DNA of 64,000 nucleotides from SHVO01 sp041906145. GTDB lineage: Bacteria; Pseudomonadota; Alphaproteobacteria; Rhodospirillales; Rhodospirillaceae. The notes under the pieces were generated by a model. That model saw only the letters and a list, made by a program, of their open reading frames with translations, was not told the DNA's origin and made no database searches. The number at the start of each line of letters is the position of its first letter. The stretch's first letter is position 1. The stretch spans positions 1,502,104 to 1,566,103 of the forward strand of contig JAYRJU010000001.1 of assembly GCA_041906145.1 (NCBI GenBank), in the 5' to 3' direction. Shown here piece by piece: positions 17,695 to 26,297 of this stretch. The translations under genes were made by a program, and so were the position numbers.

Positions 17695-18642
17695 GTGGCC
17701 CAAGGGCTTCCCAGGGTCATCGTCGTTGCCGGTCCGACCGCGACCGGCAAGACAGACCTTGCGCTTGCGCTCGCCGAGGAATTCGGCGGCGTGGTCATCA
17801 ACGCCGATAGTCAGCAGCGTTACCGCGACTTTCCGATCCTGACGGCGCAGCCAACGCCGGCCGACCGTGCGCGCATCGATCATCGCCTGTTCGGCGACCT
17901 CGCGGCCGATGACGTCGGCAACGCTGTCGAATGGGCGGCGAAAGCGGCCGCCGAGATCCAGACAGCCTGGAACGCAAAGCGTGTCCCGATCGTCGTCGGC
18001 GGTACGGGGCTTTATCTGCGGGTGTTGATGCAGGGTGTCGCCGATGTTCCGCCGATTCCGGATGACGTGCGTGAGACGGGCCGTAAGCTGCTCGCCGACA
18101 TGGGCAACGAGGCGTTCCATCGTCTTCTCGCCGAACGTGATCCCGTCAGCGCCGCGCGTATACCGGTGGGCAATAGTCAGCGGCTTGCGCGAGCGTGGGA
18201 AGTGGTGGAAGCGACCGGCACGCCGCTTCCGGTGTGGCAGGAAGCGCCCGCGCAGCCGGCGGTGAAAGCGGCGTTCTTCTCGATCCTAATTATGCCGCCG
18301 CGCGACGAGATCGTCGCCGCCTGCGCCGCCCGGTTCGCCGGCATGCTGAAGGCTGGCGCGCTGGGCGAAGTGGAAGCGGCGCTCGCCAAGGGAATCACGG
18401 AAACCTCGCCGGCGATGAATGCGCTCGGCGCGCGCGAACTCGCCGATTATCTTGCCGGGCGTCTGGACCGCGATGGGGCCGTGAGATGGGCTGAGATCGC
18501 GACCCGCCAATACGCCAAACGTCAAGCGACGTGGTTCCGTAACCAATTCAACGCCGACATAACGCTTGCCGCGCGTTATGCGGAAACGATGCGCGGCGAC
18601 TGCGTGCGGGACGTCGGCGCATTTCTTACGGAGGCCTCGTGA
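17695..18642 (+). CDS. miaA: tRNA dimethylallyltransferase MiaA
   Basis: The 315-residue protein has the P-loop VVAGPTATGKTDLALALA (about 9-26), NADSQQRYRDFPILTAQPT (the DSxQ substrate-binding loop, normally DSMQVY), GGTGLYLRVLMQG and the late RQYAKRQATWFRNQ motif. It transfers a dimethylallyl group to N6 of A37 in tRNAs reading UNN codons. It begins at GTG directly after the stop of the DUF1015 gene and overlaps the next gene by four bases (GTGA), which points to coupled translation. The Gln-Arg in the DSQQRY loop is a small departure from the usual Met-Gln-Val. Confidence 0.94.
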   Translation: MAQGLPRVIVVAGPTATGKTDLALALAEEFGGVVINADSQQRYRDFPILTAQPTPADRARIDHRLFGDLAADDVGNAVEWAAKAAAEIQTAWNAKRVPIVVGGTGLYLRVLMQGVADVPPIPDDVRETGRKLLADMGNEAFHRLLAERDPVSAARIPVGNSQRLARAWEVVEATGTPLPVWQEAPAQPAVKAAFFSILIMPPRDEIVAACAARFAGMLKAGALGEVEAALAKGITETSPAMNALGARELADYLAGRLDRDGAVRWAEIATRQYAKRQATWFRNQFNADITLAARYAETMRGDCVRDVGAFLTEAS

Positions 18643-19820
18643 AGTTCGTGAAAGCCGCCGTTGCGGCATTCCTGTTCTCAAATGCGGGCACGGCGGGCGC
18701 GGCGGATCTTGATGCCGTGCGCAAGGCGCTGACACCGCTACGTCAAAGCGGCGCGGAAGCGGGGCGCATGCCGGCGGAGTTCCTCACCGCGCGTGACGGT
18801 ATGCGGGACTGGATCGAGACGCAGCTCGCGCGGTTTCCGGAAAACGGCGACACCACGGCTTTCAACAACGCGCTCAATGCCGAGATCGCGGCAAAGGATC
18901 TCGCCTGCGTGGAGAACAAAGCTCCCGGTTATAACCGCTGCGCCAGCCCCGGCGAGTTCAATGCGCGTGGTTTCCTCGGCGCCGTGGACGCGGCGCGCGT
19001 GCGGGACCTTTTGATCATTCAGGCTGAAATCGGCGTCGCGTGCGGCTTCGATGAGACCGCTTATGTATACGAATGGGCCAAGACGGGTTGGCATCGGCTG
19101 GTCGATACATCGCAGCGTCCCGGGAACGGCGTTTATATCCCCGAGCAGATTCAGCAGGTCATTTTCACGACTCCGAAAGACAAGCCAAAGGAGGCATTGC
19201 TGCTGGCCGTCACGGGCGCGAGCCCGGTGTGCGGTGCGCCGGTGCAGGCGGTGCATTATCGCGTATGGTCGGCCAAGCGCGGCGGCGGCGCTTCACTCGC
19301 CGTCGAGGGCCGTGAAGGCGAAAGCCTCTTCTCGCTGCGTGATCCGGCAGTGTCGGCGCGTTTCGAAGACAGTGAGTTTCTTGTCGAGATGAACGTGCGC
19401 AGCATGGACGCCGCGCGGCGCAGTCGGGTTGCAGTGCGGCGGTTCAATTTCGACGGTGACTATGCGCGGCGTGTCGCGCCGATCGCGCTGACGCCGAAGG
19501 ACTTTGTCGAAGAATGGCTGCGTGCGCCGTGGAGCGCGGCGGCGGCGTGGACGGAAACGCGTGCGCGCGGCGCGCTCGAGAAGGTTCACGACGACGCGGC
19601 GGCGAATCTTGCCCGCGTCAGCTTCAACGGCCCGCCGCAGCGCTGCGAAAAAGAAGACGATCTCGTGCAAGTCGGCGTGCGCTTCGCAAACGGGGAAAAA
19701 TTTTTCCGCGTGAAGATCGCGGCGAGCGGCGCCTTCGAAATGCGCGCGGTCGAATCCGAGTCGGCAATCACCTGCGCCCGCCCCGACGCAGGCCTTGACG
19801 CTCCCCGTTCCCTGTTCTGA
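18639..19820 (+). CDS. Secreted hypothetical protein
   Basis: The 393-residue protein starts with a signal peptide (MKFVKAAVAAFLFSNAGTAGAAD, cleavage after AGA). The mature part has four or five cysteines in short motifs (DLACVE, YNRCASPG, VACGFDE, PVCGAP, CEKED) and alternating beta-strand and helical stretches; I do not recognise a family. The GTG start overlaps miaA by four bases, so it is read with miaA, yet nothing suggests a shared function. It ends before a palindromic repeat and the long gap ahead of mreB. Confidence 0.7.
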   Translation: MKFVKAAVAAFLFSNAGTAGAADLDAVRKALTPLRQSGAEAGRMPAEFLTARDGMRDWIETQLARFPENGDTTAFNNALNAEIAAKDLACVENKAPGYNRCASPGEFNARGFLGAVDAARVRDLLIIQAEIGVACGFDETAYVYEWAKTGWHRLVDTSQRPGNGVYIPEQIQQVIFTTPKDKPKEALLLAVTGASPVCGAPVQAVHYRVWSAKRGGGASLAVEGREGESLFSLRDPAVSARFEDSEFLVEMNVRSMDAARRSRVAVRRFNFDGDYARRVAPIALTPKDFVEEWLRAPWSAAAAWTETRARGALEKVHDDAAANLARVSFNGPPQRCEKEDDLVQVGVRFANGEKFFRVKIAASGAFEMRAVESESAITCARPDAGLDAPRSLF

Positions 19821-19827
19821 AGCCTAA

Positions 19828-19866
19828 TGGGGTCAGACTCCATTTCCCTAATTTACTCTGACCCCA
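19828..19866. repeat. Palindromic repeat (REP-like)
   Basis: The arms TGGGGTCAGA (19828-19837) and TCTGACCCCA (19857-19866) are exact inverted copies around a 19-base centre. The GGGGTCAGA arm resembles dispersed palindromes linked to REP-associated tyrosine transposases in many proteobacteria; that link is recalled knowledge, not shown here. It could also act as a terminator-like hairpin after the gene at 18639, although no T-run of note follows. Confidence 0.6.
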
Positions 19867-20060
19867 ATTTTGCAACGTTTCTTCAGCCCTGATAAATCTC
19901 GTTTTTTTTGGCCGCGCCCCTTCCCATGCGCCGCCCTTCATGAGACATTAACCGCAGCTGCAGCAAAGTGCATGGCGGCGACCTTTCGGGGCCGTTGAAG
20001 TTCTTTTTACAAGCCATTGATTTGCGGGCAAAAATACAAAGGCGTGGGACGACCCATGTC

Positions 20061-20069
20061 TGTGGATAA
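20061..20069 (-). promoter_or_regulatory. Perfect DnaA box
   Basis: TGTGGATAA, the complement of TTATCCACA, lies in the long gap before mreB. It faces a second perfect copy 55 bases downstream. Confidence 0.5.
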
Positions 20070-20124
20070 CCCAGTTGCGGGTTACGCCGAGTCTAAAATG
20101 CGACGTCGGTGCTGCACCAAGCGT

Positions 20125-20133
20125 TTATCCACA
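20125..20133 (+). promoter_or_regulatory. Perfect DnaA box
   Basis: TTATCCACA is an exact match to the DnaA consensus, inverted relative to the copy at 20061-20069. The pair lies about 490-560 bases upstream of the mreB start. Confidence 0.5.
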
Positions 20134-20619
20134 GGGGTCTCCGGCACTTTGTAACGCGGACCGGGGTCTGCGACTTAGGTTCTCCTCCCTTTTCCGTGCG
20201 GGCGGGGGGCCGGCGAGAGTCAGCGGCGATTGCGTCCGCTCGGCCTTCCGACAAGTCGCGCACCGATCTCTTTTTGACCCCGGCGGCACGCGGCAACGAG
20301 AGATGACGGACGATTGCGACTTGAAGTTCGACACCACCTTGCGCTTCGGCGCGCGCATCAGCGCTTTCACCACATTCGCGCCTTCGTCCCATCGCGCTCC
20401 GCGCGCGCACGGTTGAAGCAAGAGGTTCACGAACACGCGGTGCGAGAGCATCCGTAGCGGCACGAGTAGTTGAGCTGAAGATTTCGAGGAAGACGGGCTC
20501 CGGGTAGAAAAACCGGCGTCATATGCGGGGGATCACGAATATGCGGACGAGCGTGGATGGAGGCAGACTCCGCGCGCGCCGGCATCCCGGATCACAAAAA
20601 TAAGGACGAGTAGAAATAC

Positions 20620-21660
20620 ATGTTTTCGAGACTGACGGGCTGGCTCTCCGCCGATATGGCCATCGACCTTGGCACCGCGAATACCCTGGTTTACGTGAAG
20701 GGTCGCGGCATCGTGCTCAACGAACCTTCGGTGGTGGCGCTCGCTGAATCCAAAGGGCGGAAACAAGTGCTGGCCGTCGGCAACGAAGCCAAGCAGATGC
20801 TCGGCCGTACCCCCGGCAACATCCAGGCCATCCGCCCTCTGCGGGACGGCGTCATCGCCGACTTCGAAGTCGCCGAAGAAATGATTAAGCACTTCATCCG
20901 CAAGGTGCATAACCGCCGCAGCTTCGCGAGCCCGCTCGTGATCGTGTGCGTGCCCTCCGGCTCCACCGCCGTTGAGCGCCGCGCCATTCAGGAATCGGCC
21001 GAAGCCGCCGGCGCGCGCAAAGTCTATCTGATCGAGGAACCGATGGCCGCCGCCATCGGCGCGGGCCTTCCCGTCACCGAACCGACCGGCTCGATGGTGG
21101 TCGATATCGGCGGCGGCACGACGGAAGTCGCCGTGCTTTCGCTGTCCGGCATCGTTTATGCCCGTTCCGTGCGCGTGGGCGGCGACATGATGGACGAAGC
21201 GATCATCAATTATATCCGCCGCCACCATAACCTGCTCGTCGGCGAGAGCTCGGCCGAGCGGATCAAGAAGGAAATCGGCTGCGCCTGTCCGCCGGAGGCC
21301 GGCGACGGCGAAACCATGGAGATCAAGGGCCGCGACCTGATGAACGGCGTGCCGAAGGAAATCGTCATCAGCCAGCGTCAAATCGCCGAAAGCTTGGCCG
21401 AACCCGTCACCGCCATCATCGATGCCGTGAAGGTCGCGCTTGAGCACACGGCGCCGGAGCTCGCGGCCGATATCGTCGACAAGGGCATCGTGCTCACCGG
21501 CGGCGGCGCGATGCTGCACAACCTCGATTTCGTGCTGCGCCACGCCACGGGCCTGCCGGTGTCGATCGCCGACGATCCGTTGTCGTGCGTCGCGCTGGGC
21601 ACCGGCAAGGTGCTTGAGGAAATGAAGATCCATCGCAACGCTTTGACCACGATGTACTAA
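20620..21660 (+). CDS. mreB: Rod-shape-determining actin homologue MreB
   Basis: The 346-residue protein has the actin-fold motifs MAIDLGTANTLVYVKGRGIVL (phosphate 1), VVDIGGGTTEVAV (phosphate 2) and GIVLTGGGAML (adenosine), with length typical of MreB. It polymerises under the inner membrane and directs lateral wall synthesis with MreC, MreD, RodA and PBP2, all encoded next. An AAGGACGAG ribosome site precedes the ATG. This start lies inside the second copy of a small leader repeat. First gene of the five-gene elongasome operon, after an unusually long upstream gap. Confidence 0.97.
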   Translation: MFSRLTGWLSADMAIDLGTANTLVYVKGRGIVLNEPSVVALAESKGRKQVLAVGNEAKQMLGRTPGNIQAIRPLRDGVIADFEVAEEMIKHFIRKVHNRRSFASPLVIVCVPSGSTAVERRAIQESAEAAGARKVYLIEEPMAAAIGAGLPVTEPTGSMVVDIGGGTTEVAVLSLSGIVYARSVRVGGDMMDEAIINYIRRHHNLLVGESSAERIKKEIGCACPPEAGDGETMEIKGRDLMNGVPKEIVISQRQIAESLAEPVTAIIDAVKVALEHTAPELAADIVDKGIVLTGGGAMLHNLDFVLRHATGLPVSIADDPLSCVALGTGKVLEEMKIHRNALTTMY

Positions 21661-21697
21661 CCGCCAGAGCATTCAGGGGCGCTAGGGAGACAGACAC

Positions 21698-22561
21698 GTG
21701 CGGGGGCCGACGGGACAGATCTCGCGCTTAGGGACACTCAAATCGCTGCTGCAGCGATTTGCGTTCCTGTCGCTCATCGGGATCACCTTCGCCCTCATGC
21801 TCATCGGCAAGGCCGATACGGTCCTGGTGGAGCGCGCGCGCGCCGCGGTGACCGACGCCGTCACTCCGATCCTGCGCGTGATGAGCGAGCCGGCGAGCAT
21901 GATCGCCCAGACTCTCAATAACGTGCGCGAACTGGCGTCCATCCGCGAACAGAACGCCGAACTGCGCCAAGCCAACGATCGCCTCCTGCAATGGCAGTCG
22001 CTTGCGCAACGTCTGGAGGCCGAGAACAAGTCCTTACGCTCGCTTCTCGCCCTCGTGCCCGAACCGGGGGCGCAATTCGTCACCGCCCGCGTGGTCGGCG
22101 ACGTCGGGGGCGCCTTCGCGCAGTCGGTCCTCATCACCGCCGGGCTGTCCTCGGGCGTGAAGAAGGGTCAGGTGGTCATGACCGGCGAGGGTCTCGTCGG
22201 CCGCGTCACGCAGGCCGGTAACGCCTCATCCCGCGTCCTGCTCATTTCCGATATCAACTCGCGCATCCCGGTGCTGGTCGGCGAGGCGGGCAACCGCGCG
22301 ATTCTTGCCGGCGACAACGGCGCGCGTCCGAAACTCCTTTATCTCAATCAGAGCGCCGCGGCGCCGGGCGACAAAGTCGTCACCTCGGGCGACGCGGAAG
22401 CGTTCCCACCGGGCATTCCCATCGGTCAGGTGGCCGAAGTGGACGACGGCAACGTCGCCGTGGAGCTTTTCGTCGCGCGCGACAAGCTGCAATATGTTCG
22501 GGTGGCCGACTACGGCCTTGCCGGGATACTGATTGAACCGCCGGCGGCCCAGCAGCCATGA
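21698..22561 (+). CDS. mreC: Rod-shape-determining protein MreC
   Basis: The 287-residue protein has a short cytoplasmic N-terminus, one membrane helix (about 20-40), a coiled coil (about 75-110: IREQNAELRQANDRLLQWQ and on) and a periplasmic beta domain (ARVVGDVGGAFAQSVLI; GVKKGQVVMTGEGLVGRV). It links MreB to PBP2 and other periplasmic wall enzymes. GTG start at 21698 with an AGGGAGA ribosome site. The next gene's ATG overlaps its stop (ATGA). Order and length match alphaproteobacterial mre operons. Confidence 0.95.
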   Translation: MRGPTGQISRLGTLKSLLQRFAFLSLIGITFALMLIGKADTVLVERARAAVTDAVTPILRVMSEPASMIAQTLNNVRELASIREQNAELRQANDRLLQWQSLAQRLEAENKSLRSLLALVPEPGAQFVTARVVGDVGGAFAQSVLITAGLSSGVKKGQVVMTGEGLVGRVTQAGNASSRVLLISDINSRIPVLVGEAGNRAILAGDNGARPKLLYLNQSAAAPGDKVVTSGDAEAFPPGIPIGQVAEVDDGNVAVELFVARDKLQYVRVADYGLAGILIEPPAAQQP

Positions 22562-23079
22562 TGCAGCCGACGCTCATCCAGAGCCTCGACCTGTCGGCCC
22601 GCAAGGCGCTACCCGCCGCACTCACGCTCATGTTGATGCTGTTCGCGCTCACGCCGACCAACGTGCCGGGGCTGTCGCCGGTCATGCCGATGTTTGCGCT
22701 GATGTCGATCTACTTCTGGGCCATCTATCGTCCCGACCTCATGGGCTACGGTGCGGCGTTCAGCTTCGGTCTCCTGGAAGACCTTCTCACCGCAACCCCA
22801 ATCGGCTCGTCCGCCCTTGTGTTCCTGCTCACGCAATGGATCGTTCTGCGTCAGCAGAAGTTCTTCAATGCGAAACCTTTCGTCGTGACGTGGTTCGCCT
22901 TCATTTTCGTGGCCGCGGGCGCGGCCCTCATCCGTTGGATCGCGGTAGGCCTCGTCGCCGATTCCGGCTTTACGCCGATCGGGCCGATGTTCGCTTGCTA
23001 TCTGATCACCGTGGCCATCTATCCCTTGGTCGGCTGGTTGCTGGCCAAAGCCCAAGTGAAGCTCATGGGGCAGGTGTAG
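22558..23079 (+). CDS. mreD: Rod-shape-determining membrane protein MreD
   Basis: The 173-residue, very hydrophobic protein has about five membrane helices and the MreD-type segments MSIYFWAIYRPDLMGYGAAF and GLLEDLLTATPIGSSAL. It belongs to the elongasome core with MreC and RodA-PBP2 in the inner membrane. It starts at the ATG overlapping the mreC stop. An 88-base gap separates it from mrdA, the largest break in this operon. Confidence 0.92.
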   Translation: MMQPTLIQSLDLSARKALPAALTLMLMLFALTPTNVPGLSPVMPMFALMSIYFWAIYRPDLMGYGAAFSFGLLEDLLTATPIGSSALVFLLTQWIVLRQQKFFNAKPFVVTWFAFIFVAAGAALIRWIAVGLVADSGFTPIGPMFACYLITVAIYPLVGWLLAKAQVKLMGQV

Positions 23080-23167
23080 CCATAATGATCACACGCGCCA
23101 TGGGATGCGCGCAGCGCACGCCGAAAAACAAAACAGCCGCAACCTATGCTGCTGAAGGTCGTGCGCC

Positions 23168-25141
23168 ATGACGATGATCACCCGCGACAGTGACTGGACG
23201 AAAATGTTCAACCGCCGCGCCATGATCCTGGGCGGCGTGCAGGGCGTCCTGGTAAGCGCGCTTGTCGGGCGCATGTACTACCTGCAGGTGATCGAGGCGG
23301 ATCGCTACCGGACCCTCGCCGAAGACAACCGGATCAATATCCAGCTGCTGCCGCCGCCGCGCGGACGCATCCTCGATCGGTTCGGGCAGGCGCTCGCCAT
23401 CAACAAGCAGCAGTTCCGCGTGCTCATCGTTCCCGAGCAGGCAACGAAGCTGAGCGCGACCTTGGACAGCCTCGCGCAGATGGTCGAATTGTCGGAACAC
23501 GATCGCGAGCGCATCAAGAAGGAAGTGGGGCGCAAGCGCGGCTTCGTGCCGGTCACCATCCGCGAAAACCTGACGTGGGACGAAATGGCCCGCATCCAGG
23601 TCAACGCGCCAGATTTGCCCGGCGTGATCATCGACGAAGGCTTGACCCGCTATTATCCGCAGCACGAAAACGCCGCGCATCTATTGGGTTATGTGGCCGC
23701 GGTCGACGAGGACGAACTCACGGGAGATCCGCTTCTCCAGGTGCCGGGCTTCCGCATCGGCAAGGACGGCGTCGAGCGCATCTACGATCTGAAGCTGCGC
23801 GGCAAGGGCGGCGTCAGCCAGGTCGAAGTGAATGCCTACGGCCGGACCATCCGCGAACTGAAGCGCGAAGAAGGGCAACCGGGCGCCGACGTCGTGCTCA
23901 CCATCGACGAGCGGATCCAAAGGTTTGCCGGCGAGCGCCTCGGCGAAGAGAGCGGCTCGGTCGTTGTCATGGATGTCCACACAGGCGATCTCATCGCCAT
24001 GGTGTCGAACCCAAGCTTCGACGCCAATGCCTTCTCCCGCGGTCTCACGCAGGAGGAATGGAAAGACCTTTCCACCAACGATCATACGCCGCTGATCAAT
24101 AAGGTGATCTCGGGCACCTATTCGCCGGGCTCGACTTTCAAGCTGGTGGTGACGCTTGCCGCCCTTGAGCACAACGTCATTTCGCCCGAGCAAACGCTGC
24201 ATTGCTCCGGCCGCGACCCCAAGATCCCGCAGTTCCAGTGCCACAAAGTGCACGGCAGCGTGAACATGCAGCGGGCGATCTCCACATCGTGCGATATCTA
24301 CTTCTACGAAATGGCGCGGCGTCTCGGTCCCGATAAGATCGCCGACATGGCGCGCCGGCTCGGTCTTGGCGCCACGTCCGGTCTCGGCCTTTCCGGCGAG
24401 AAGACGGGCCTCATCCCGACCGAAGCTTGGAAGAAGGCCGCCCGCGGTCAGCGCTGGACCACGGGCGAGACGATGAACACGGGCATCGGCCAAGGTTATG
24501 TCTCCGTCACGCCGCTTCAACTCGCGACCATGGTCTCGCGCGTCGCCAACGGCGGCCTCGCGGTCAAACCGCGCCTGGTGCGCGCCGTGGATACGAAGGT
24601 GCCCCCAACGACGGAAGCCCAGGACGCGGAGCTGGAGTCCCTCGGGATCCCCCCGCAGAACATGGCCATTCTGCATGCGGGCATGTACGACGTGATCAAC
24701 GGGCCGCCCGGGGCCACCACCGCGATGGCCTTCGGCAAGCTCCGCTTCAAGGACGCCGAGAAAAAAGATTGGAAGATGGCGGGCAAGACCGGCACGGCGC
24801 AGGTGCGCAGTCTGTCGGACGCCGAGCGTGACAATTATAAGCGCAACCCCGATGCCCAGCCGTGGAAGCATCGCGACAACGCCTTCTTCGTCTGCTTCGC
24901 GCCGGCGCACGCGCCGCGTTACGCGATCGCGGTCGCCGTTGAGCATGTTCCGTTTGGCGGCGGCGGCGGCACATTCGCCGCGCCGATCGCGCGCGACATC
25001 ATGGAAGAGGTGCTGCGCCTGGATCCTTCGCGTAAACCGCGTGTGGACGAGCAGGTCGTTGCCGATGCTACGCCGGTTCCGAGCGCGGCCCCGGTTGCGG
25101 CGCCCGCGATGGGCCCGGGCCCGGAGACCCCCCATGAGTGA
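23168..25141 (+). CDS. mrdA: Penicillin-binding protein 2 (elongasome transpeptidase)
   Basis: The 657-residue class B PBP has an N-terminal membrane anchor (about 18-38) and a pedestal/dimer domain (RGRILDRFGQALAINKQQFRV). The transpeptidase domain carries the catalytic SxxK in YSPGSTFKLVV, the SxN-type STSCDIYFYE and the KTG motif MAGKTGTAQVRS. The C-terminal tail is Pro/Ala-rich. It cross-links lateral peptidoglycan together with RodA. The stop overlaps the rodA start by eight bases. Confidence 0.96.
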   Translation: MTMITRDSDWTKMFNRRAMILGGVQGVLVSALVGRMYYLQVIEADRYRTLAEDNRINIQLLPPPRGRILDRFGQALAINKQQFRVLIVPEQATKLSATLDSLAQMVELSEHDRERIKKEVGRKRGFVPVTIRENLTWDEMARIQVNAPDLPGVIIDEGLTRYYPQHENAAHLLGYVAAVDEDELTGDPLLQVPGFRIGKDGVERIYDLKLRGKGGVSQVEVNAYGRTIRELKREEGQPGADVVLTIDERIQRFAGERLGEESGSVVVMDVHTGDLIAMVSNPSFDANAFSRGLTQEEWKDLSTNDHTPLINKVISGTYSPGSTFKLVVTLAALEHNVISPEQTLHCSGRDPKIPQFQCHKVHGSVNMQRAISTSCDIYFYEMARRLGPDKIADMARRLGLGATSGLGLSGEKTGLIPTEAWKKAARGQRWTTGETMNTGIGQGYVSVTPLQLATMVSRVANGGLAVKPRLVRAVDTKVPPTTEAQDAELESLGIPPQNMAILHAGMYDVINGPPGATTAMAFGKLRFKDAEKKDWKMAGKTGTAQVRSLSDAERDNYKRNPDAQPWKHRDNAFFVCFAPAHAPRYAIAVAVEHVPFGGGGGTFAAPIARDIMEEVLRLDPSRKPRVDEQVVADATPVPSAAPVAAPAMGPGPETPHE

Positions 25142-26297
25142 TATCGGCTTCAATTCCGCGCGGATCCGCCGCGGCGACATGACGCCGGTCGAGAAGATCT
25201 GGCAGATGAGCTGGTCGCTCCTTTTCATCGTCAGTTGCATCTTCGCGTTCGGTTTCGCGATGCTCTATTCCGCCGCCGGCGGCAGCCTCGAGCCTTGGGC
25301 CGGCCCGCAGCTGGCGCGTTTTATCTTTGGGATCGGGGTTGTGACCCTTGTCGCGGTCATCGACGTGCGCCTGATCATGCGCTTTTCCTATCTCTTCTAT
25401 TTCGCCGTGCTCTTGATGCTGATCGCGGTGGACATCCTTGGCTTCGTCGGCAAGGGCGCGCAGCGCTGGATCGACCTTGGCTTCATTAGCCTGCAGCCGT
25501 CGGAACTGATGAAACCGGCGATCATCCTCGCGCTCGCGCGCTACTTCCAAGGCGTCACGCAGGATGAAATCGGAAATCCGCTCATTCTCCTGGTCCCGCT
25601 CGGCCTCATCCTCGCCCCGGTCGCGCTTGTCATCCTGCAACCCGACCTTGGCACCGCGATGCTCATCATGATGAGCGCCGGAATCATGTTGTTCATGGCC
25701 GGTGTGCGAATGTGGAAGTTCGCCGTGGTTGCCGCTTGCGGTCTCGCGGCGCTTCCGATCGCCTGGTCGTTCCTGCACGATTATCAGCGCAATCGCGTGC
25801 TCACGTTCCTCAATCCGGAAAGCGACCCGCTCGGCACGGGCTATCACATCCTGCAGTCGAAGATCGCCTTTGGCTCAGGCGGGCTGTTCGGCAAGGGTTT
25901 CATGGGCGGCACCCAGGCTCACCTCAACTTCCTGCCCGAGCGCCAGACCGATTTCATCGCCACCATGCTTGCCGAAGAGCTCGGCATGATCGGGCTCCTC
26001 GCCCTGCTGACGTGTTTCATCATCTTTATCGGCTACGGCTATGCCATCGCGATCCGTTGCCGCCACCAGTTCGGGCGCCTCGTCGCCGTCGGCCTCACGG
26101 CCAGCTTCTTCCTCTATGTGTTCATCAACATCGGTATGGTCATGGGCCTCCTGCCGGTGGTGGGCGTTCCGCTGCCGTTCGTCTCGTACGGCGGCACATC
26201 GCTGCTGACACTGATGTTCTCCGTCGGCGTGCTCATGAACATCTACGTCCATCGCGATACGCAGATGGGCGCCCGCGGCGGATTCAACGACTTCTAG
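25134..26297 (+). CDS. rodA: Peptidoglycan glycosyltransferase RodA (SEDS family)
   Basis: The 387-residue SEDS protein has about ten membrane helices and the family motifs QRWIDLGFISLQPSELMKPA, QPDLGTA, and the late LPFVSYGGTSLLTLMFSVGVLMNI. It polymerises lipid II glycan strands for side-wall growth with PBP2. An open frame continues upstream inside mrdA, but the ATG at 25134 gives the known N-terminus and overlaps the mrdA stop by eight bases. Its TAG stop overlaps the TAG of the next, convergent gene in the shared tetramer CTAG (26294-26297). Confidence 0.95.
   Translation: MSDIGFNSARIRRGDMTPVEKIWQMSWSLLFIVSCIFAFGFAMLYSAAGGSLEPWAGPQLARFIFGIGVVTLVAVIDVRLIMRFSYLFYFAVLLMLIAVDILGFVGKGAQRWIDLGFISLQPSELMKPAIILALARYFQGVTQDEIGNPLILLVPLGLILAPVALVILQPDLGTAMLIMMSAGIMLFMAGVRMWKFAVVAACGLAALPIAWSFLHDYQRNRVLTFLNPESDPLGTGYHILQSKIAFGSGGLFGKGFMGGTQAHLNFLPERQTDFIATMLAEELGMIGLLALLTCFIIFIGYGYAIAIRCRHQFGRLVAVGLTASFFLYVFINIGMVMGLLPVVGVPLPFVSYGGTSLLTLMFSVGVLMNIYVHRDTQMGARGGFNDF

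Larger units (their letters stand above)
19821..20619. other. 799-base gene-free region upstream of mreB
   Basis: No reading frame here looks like protein. The region holds an inverted repeat (19828-19866), two perfect DnaA boxes (20061-20069 and 20125-20133), some A/T-richer tracts around 19890-20040, and a 22-base imperfect direct repeat just before mreB (20530-20551 and 20589-20610). It must contain the mreB promoter, but I cannot place -10 and -35 elements with confidence. Confidence 0.6.

Noticed and set aside
16309..18120. 603-aa minus-strand frame across DUF1015 and miaA
   Set aside because: Shadow of two well-supported genes; composition His/Arg/Asp-rich as expected of antisense frames.
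20075..20463. Several ~100-aa frames in the gap before mreB
   Set aside because: No ribosome sites, no family likeness, overlapping on both strands; treated as non-coding.
19821..20619. Calling the gap a chromosomal origin (oriC)
   Set aside because: Only two DnaA boxes, no dense cluster, no typical origin-flanking genes; kept as a finding only.
24828..25133. 5' extension of rodA inside mrdA
   Set aside because: Arg/Ser-rich out-of-frame sequence; the ATG at 25134 gives the RodA N-terminus.
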